This document shows positions 34,785 to 37,940 of a stretch of DNA of 37,940 nucleotides, one piece after another; the first letter of the stretch is position 1; each line of letters opens with the position of its first letter. The DNA comes from Flavobacteriales bacterium (GTDB lineage Bacteria > Bacteroidota > Bacteroidia > Flavobacteriales_G > Salibacteraceae), in NCBI GenBank assembly GCA_020435995.1, contig JAGQYO010000033.1, positions 1 to 37,940 on the forward strand, written 5' to 3'. Made by a program: the position numbers and the translations under genes. Under the pieces are notes generated by a model, which saw nothing but the letters and a program-made list of their open reading frames with translations, was not told the origin of the DNA and made no database searches.

Positions 34785-36101
34785 ATGAAAACACTAAAAA
34801 GCAAACAAATACTGATGATTATTTCAACGCTCGTCGCTGGAATATTTTTGGGCTGGGTTTTCTTTGGAAACAACTCAAATACGAAATCTAAGGTTCATAA
34901 TCATAATGAATCTCAAGATAAAGCGGAAACTTACACCTGTTCTATGCATCCACAAATTCGCTCGAATGAGCCTGGGCAATGTCCGCTTTGTGGAATGGAT
35001 CTAATTCCGGTGCAATCATCAAGCTCAAGTATGGATAATTCTATGGCCGTTGAAATGTCCGAAACCGCTATGAAATTGGCTGATGTTCGAACCATGGAAG
35101 TAGGGAAGAGCGTCAATGAAAAGGTCATTGACTTAACGGGAAAGGTACAAGTTGATGAACGTTTGGTTAAAACACAAGCTTCTCATATAGCTGGTAGAGT
35201 AGAGAAGTTGTACGTGAATTTTATTGGAGAACAGGTACAACAAGGACAAAAACTCGCTGAAATTTATTCTCCAGATTTGGTAACGGCACAAGAAGAGCTC
35301 TTCGAGGCCATAAAATTTAAAACTGATAACCCGAGTTTATATCAAGCGGCGAGAAATAAATTACTGACATGGAAATTATCTGTGCAAGAGATCAACGAGC
35401 TAGAAAAGACCCTAAAAGCAAAAGAGGTGTTCCCAATTATCGCAGATGTTTCGGGTTATGTACTCGAACAACAAGTTCAACGCGGGGATTACATTCGTAA
35501 GGGACAAAGTCTTTTTCAAGTGGCTGACCTTTCTAGTGTTTGGCTTATGCTCGACGTGTATGAGCAAGATTTTTCGTGGGTGAAGCTTGGGAGTGAGGTT
35601 CAGTTTACGTCCTCTTCCATTCCAGGGAAATCATTCAAGGGGAGCATTACTTACATTGATCCAGTAATTGACCCAAAAACTCGGGTGGCTCAAGCTCGTG
35701 TGGAAGTTCAGAATTTGTCTGGTGAACTCAAACCAGAGCAGTTCGTAAATGGAAGAATCACGAGCAAGCTGAAAAGTAATAACGCCTCAGGAATTTCTGT
35801 TCCAAGGTCGGCGGTACTATGGACGGGAAAAAGATCTGTGGTTTATGTTCAAATTGCAGATGCAGGAGAAGGACATTTTCAAATGAGAGAAGTCACCTTG
35901 GGAGCATCTCTTGGTGAGCATTACTTGATAAAAGAAGGACTTGAAAAAGGAGAAGTAATTGCCGTAAGTGGTGCTTTTAATATAGATGCCGCTGCGCAGC
36001 TAGAAGGAAAACCCAGTATGATGAATCGTTCAGGTGGCCCGGCCATGACAGGTCACAATCATGGAGGTGAAAAAACTTCCTCATTAATATTAAAATCATA
36101 A
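34785..36101 (+). CDS. cusB: CusB-like periplasmic adaptor with heavy-metal-binding domain
   Basis: A 438-residue membrane-fusion protein linking the RND pump to the outer-membrane channel. An N-terminal anchor (about 8-27) precedes His/Asn-rich VHNHNES. A heavy-metal-binding domain follows (about 50-76: CSMHPQIR ... CPLCGMDLIPV; Cys52, His55, Cys66, Cys69). A barrel-sandwich/lipoyl region comes next (IAGRVEKLYVNFIGEQVQQG and SGYVLEQQVQRGDYIRKG). The beta-barrel domain (VQFTSSSIPGKSFKGSITYI) and a C-terminal membrane-proximal part (GLEKGEVIAVSGAFNIDAA) complete it. It ends with a His-containing tail, GHNHGGEK. This is the CusB type that carries its own metal-loading domain. No separate CusF gene is visible. 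Confidence 0.93.
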   Translation: MKTLKSKQILMIISTLVAGIFLGWVFFGNNSNTKSKVHNHNESQDKAETYTCSMHPQIRSNEPGQCPLCGMDLIPVQSSSSSMDNSMAVEMSETAMKLADVRTMEVGKSVNEKVIDLTGKVQVDERLVKTQASHIAGRVEKLYVNFIGEQVQQGQKLAEIYSPDLVTAQEELFEAIKFKTDNPSLYQAARNKLLTWKLSVQEINELEKTLKAKEVFPIIADVSGYVLEQQVQRGDYIRKGQSLFQVADLSSVWLMLDVYEQDFSWVKLGSEVQFTSSSIPGKSFKGSITYIDPVIDPKTRVAQARVEVQNLSGELKPEQFVNGRITSKLKSNNASGISVPRSAVLWTGKRSVVYVQIADAGEGHFQMREVTLGASLGEHYLIKEGLEKGEVIAVSGAFNIDAAAQLEGKPSMMNRSGGPAMTGHNHGGEKTSSLILKS

Positions 36102-36144
36102 TAGAACATAAATAGTTCTGATATAAAGGTGCTTAAGTAGTTTC

Positions 36145-36170
36145 AAGGGCCACTAGAGTACCCTTTATTT
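36145..36170 (+). terminator. Possible intrinsic terminator after cusB
   Basis: AAGGG (36145-36149) can pair with CCCTT (36161-36165), with two extra internal pairs, followed by TATTTT. It lies 43 nt after the cusB stop. The stem is short, so termination strength is uncertain. Confidence 0.4.
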
Positions 36171-36285
36171 TCCAATATGATTTTGAATAATGTACTTCTG
36201 GTTTTCAAGCGTTTCACAAAAAAAATGTTTACAACAATCAAATTCACTATAAATACTTTGACGAAATAAACGTTCTTTTGATACC

Positions 36286-36807
36286 ATGAAAAGGATATTA
36301 TCTATGCTACTCTGCGTCTCGGCACTTCATTGTTCGAGTCAGGCAGTAGACTGGTATGAACTTATTGTAATTCCTGATTTGCAGAATGCCTCTTTTTTGG
36401 TTTCTCGCGTGGATTCTGTACACAAAAAATGTCATGTAAGGGATGAGTTGAGGTACTGCACCGATGCTGAATATGCCCACGACTATCGCGTGCCGAGTTT
36501 GCGGGATGAGCAAGTCAAAGCAATTAAAAAGACCCTGATTAAATGCATTTTGGTTTCGAAGGATTCGTTAACAAATGGCACCTTCTCAGATCTAAAAAAG
36601 TATCCGTTTTTGATTGATTATGATTACGATCTAATTGGTCTCGAAACAGGACACCGCGAAAACTTTTTTTTAAAGCTGGATTTCATCCTTATTGAAAGGA
36701 CCACGGGTAATATTCTTGGAAGAAGTATGCAGTATGACATTGAAGAACCTTTTAACCCCATGTCGAAGCTACTTCAGGAGTTAAGTGAATTTCACGCTTC
36801 AGAATAG
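36286..36807 (+). CDS. Small exported protein, function unknown
   Basis: A 173-residue protein with an N-terminal signal peptide (hydrophobic 4-15, likely cleavage after SSQA). The mature part has Cys pairs at about 48-57 (KKCHVRDELRYC) and 85 (KCILVSKD), then a predicted alpha/beta region with YDYDLIGLETGH and IERTTGNILGRSMQYDIEE. It does not resemble a family I know. The gene lies 184 nt past cusB behind a possible terminator, so it is probably not part of the efflux operon. Its last 9 nt overlap the 3' end of the convergent yedK gene. Confidence 0.65.
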   Translation: MKRILSMLLCVSALHCSSQAVDWYELIVIPDLQNASFLVSRVDSVHKKCHVRDELRYCTDAEYAHDYRVPSLRDEQVKAIKKTLIKCILVSKDSLTNGTFSDLKKYPFLIDYDYDLIGLETGHRENFFLKLDFILIERTTGNILGRSMQYDIEEPFNPMSKLLQELSEFHASE

Positions 36808-37623
36808 CAAACCTTGCTCCCCTTCGTTTTTCCTTTTTCTGGCAGTGGTCATTCCCATTCCTTCTAAGCGAATATCCTCATATATGATATAGTCATGTTC
36901 TTTAATGATTCTTTCGCCTGTGGGTTCAAGCAGATGAAGTCCATTACTCGTGGGTTTTTTAATATCAATTGAAATGGGATAGGCGTTCAATTCTTCACCC
37001 GGAAAGGGTTGAAGCAATTCAGTTACTTCTGATAAGGATAGGGAAGAATCTATCCAAGCGCTTTCAACTTCTCTGGGAAGTATAATTGGACTGCGGTGAT
37101 GATTAATTTTATGGGTTATGCTGTTGGATACCGTGGTAATAATAGCAAATGATGAAATAAATTCTCCCGTTTCTCGATTCACCCAATTGTCCCAAATACC
37201 TGCAAATGCAAAAGGACGGTCGCCGTCTCTTTTATAAATCAAATAGGGTTTATTCAACCTTTCTTTTTCTGGACCTTCAATAAATGCGTCAGCCGGAATC
37301 AAACAGCGTTTGCTTCTGATCGAACTGCGGAACATGGGCTTGGAAATTATTCCCAATGCGCCCACATATTTTGGGTCATTTTCTTTGTTGTGGTCACCTT
37401 CGGCTCGGGCATTTACTATGTACATGTTTTTGGTTGCCCAACTTGGTGTAAAGCCAAACTGAAAAAATTGCAACTCATTAGGTTTTTCGTTGGTTATTAC
37501 CGGCGCGATATTGCCATGTGATATATTGGTGTTTGGAATATATTGGACAGGTTCGGGCGCAAATACGTTAAACCTTTTTTCAATGGTTTTTACTTTTGAA
37601 ATGGTTACATAACGTCCGCACAT
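36799..37623 (-). CDS. yedK: SRAP-domain (YedK/HMCES) protein protecting abasic sites
   Basis: A 274-residue SRAP protein that covalently traps abasic sites in single-stranded DNA through its N-terminal Cys. I place the start at 37623 because MCGRY puts the catalytic Cys at position 2, which the chemistry requires. The frame is open to 37773, but that extension would bury the Cys. Other conserved elements are NARAEG (active-site Asn and Glu region), RCLIPADAF, and HHRSPIIL with the active-site His. A TAAATTTG box 5 nt before this ATG independently supports the start. Two hairpin repeat copies lie upstream. The C-terminal tail (ARKRKNEGEQGLLF) is typical. The 3' ends of this gene and 36286-36807 overlap by 9 nt. 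Confidence 0.92.
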   Translation of the reverse strand: MCGRYVTISKVKTIEKRFNVFAPEPVQYIPNTNISHGNIAPVITNEKPNELQFFQFGFTPSWATKNMYIVNARAEGDHNKENDPKYVGALGIISKPMFRSSIRSKRCLIPADAFIEGPEKERLNKPYLIYKRDGDRPFAFAGIWDNWVNRETGEFISSFAIITTVSNSITHKINHHRSPIILPREVESAWIDSSLSLSEVTELLQPFPGEELNAYPISIDIKKPTSNGLHLLEPTGERIIKEHDYIIYEDIRLEGMGMTTARKRKNEGEQGLLF

Positions 37624-37628
37624 AAAGG

Positions 37629-37636
37629 CAAATTTA
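37629..37636 (-). promoter_or_regulatory. Candidate -7 box (TAAATTTG) of yedK
   Basis: Exact TAnnTTTG on the minus strand, 5 nt before the MCGR start codon. It fits a leaderless transcript. No -33 element at the normal distance is clear. Confidence 0.5.
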
Positions 37637-37667
37637 GGGAAACTTACTTCGTAATAATCTTGGGCAA

Positions 37668-37689
37668 GCGCGGACGTCTTCGTCCGTGC
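37668..37689 (-). repeat. Hairpin repeat element, copy D
   Basis: Plus-strand arms CGGACG and CGTCCG around TCTT, with outer GCG/TGC (one G-T pair). It lies 45 nt upstream of the yedK start codon, just upstream of its -7 box, unlike copies A-C, which are at gene 3' ends. Confidence 0.75.
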
Positions 37690-37862
37690 AATATTATTTT
37701 TCAACCTAACAAGACTTGAAGTTGCAAAATGTGACCTCAAGTTGAGAATAAATCCATATTTCGGATTTCCCAATTATTTCGTCAAATTTTAGCAGTAATT
37801 TTAGGCTATAAAATGGCATAGCTTTAATGGGGATTGATTTGATTTATAGACAAAGATTTGGA

Positions 37863-37884
37863 GCACGGACGAGGACGTCCGCGC
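37863..37884 (+). repeat. Hairpin repeat element, copy E
   Basis: Stem CGGACG/CGTCCG with loop AGGA, outer GCA/CGC, followed by TGGCCGGGGG. It has the same tail type as copies B and C (TGGCG...) and is in opposite orientation to copy D, 173 nt away. Confidence 0.75.
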
Positions 37885-37940
37885 TGGCCGGGGGTCACTA
37901 TCTTGTCCATTTAGATTATTTCCCAAGAGAATTATAATGG

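Larger units (their letters stand above)
37624..37940. other. Upstream region of yedK to the window edge
   Basis: Contains the yedK promoter box and hairpin copies D (37668-37689) and E (37863-37884). The AT-rich stretch between them shows no gene. An ATG at 37937 could begin a new plus-strand gene, but only four bases of it are visible. Confidence 0.55.

Noticed and set aside
37624-37773. 50-codon N-terminal extension of the yedK frame
   Set aside because: SRAP proteins need Cys at position 2 (MCGR). The extension contains hairpin copy D and the promoter box, so it is upstream DNA.

Overview
The window looks like a chromosomal stretch of a Bacteroidota bacterium, most likely Flavobacteriales-like. 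Three large exported proteins carry C-terminal type IX secretion (T9SS) sorting domains. Lipoproteins follow the Bacteroidota pattern of a lipobox then Cys-Lys-Lys. Promoters match the phylum-specific box TAnnTTTG, and no Shine-Dalgarno usage stands out. The DNA is AT-rich. I see no tRNA, rRNA, CRISPR array, transposase or phage gene.

Layout. (1) 1-2195: 3' part of a Cys-type formate dehydrogenase alpha subunit. (2) 2196-4521: repeat-rich DNA around one AAA/DUF4143 ATPase gene. It holds three copies of a covarying hairpin element and a second family of 'CTGCGAAATCTGCGGGAG' repeats on both sides of the ATPase. (3) 4522-8301, minus strand: lipoproteins, a T9SS-exported protein and an ABM-type monooxygenase-like protein. 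(4) 8452-13770: ettA, a bidirectional terminator, a small exported protein, then the tightly spaced pair hisS-hutH. (5) 13881-22455, minus strand: two T9SS beta-propeller paralogues flanking a lipoprotein, a YdcF-type protein, a membrane protein, then idi overlapping a 6-pyruvoyl-tetrahydropterin-synthase-like gene. (6) 22522-25501, minus strand: histidine kinase, response regulator and a Kir-like potassium channel. (7) 25655-36101, plus strand: a metal (probably copper) region. (8) 36286-37623: a small exported protein and a YedK/HMCES-type SRAP protein, with two more copies of the hairpin element upstream of yedK.

The most coherent system is region 7. A small Cys-rich membrane protein, a Met/His-rich YtkA-like lipoprotein and an OprC-like TonB-dependent receptor with CxxxM and HxM copper-ligand motifs form a putative copper acquisition or binding module. 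Next to it, behind a promoter with a 21-bp dyad in its spacer, are a secreted Cys/His-rich protein and a full CusA-CusC-CusB-type efflux pump. Uptake and efflux are thus side by side on one strand.

The most interesting non-coding signal is the hairpin family. Five copies of a 22-nt stem-loop have different stem sequences but keep pairing through compensatory changes. Several genes also have a start codon only 4-5 nt after a TAnnTTTG box, which suggests leaderless transcripts.
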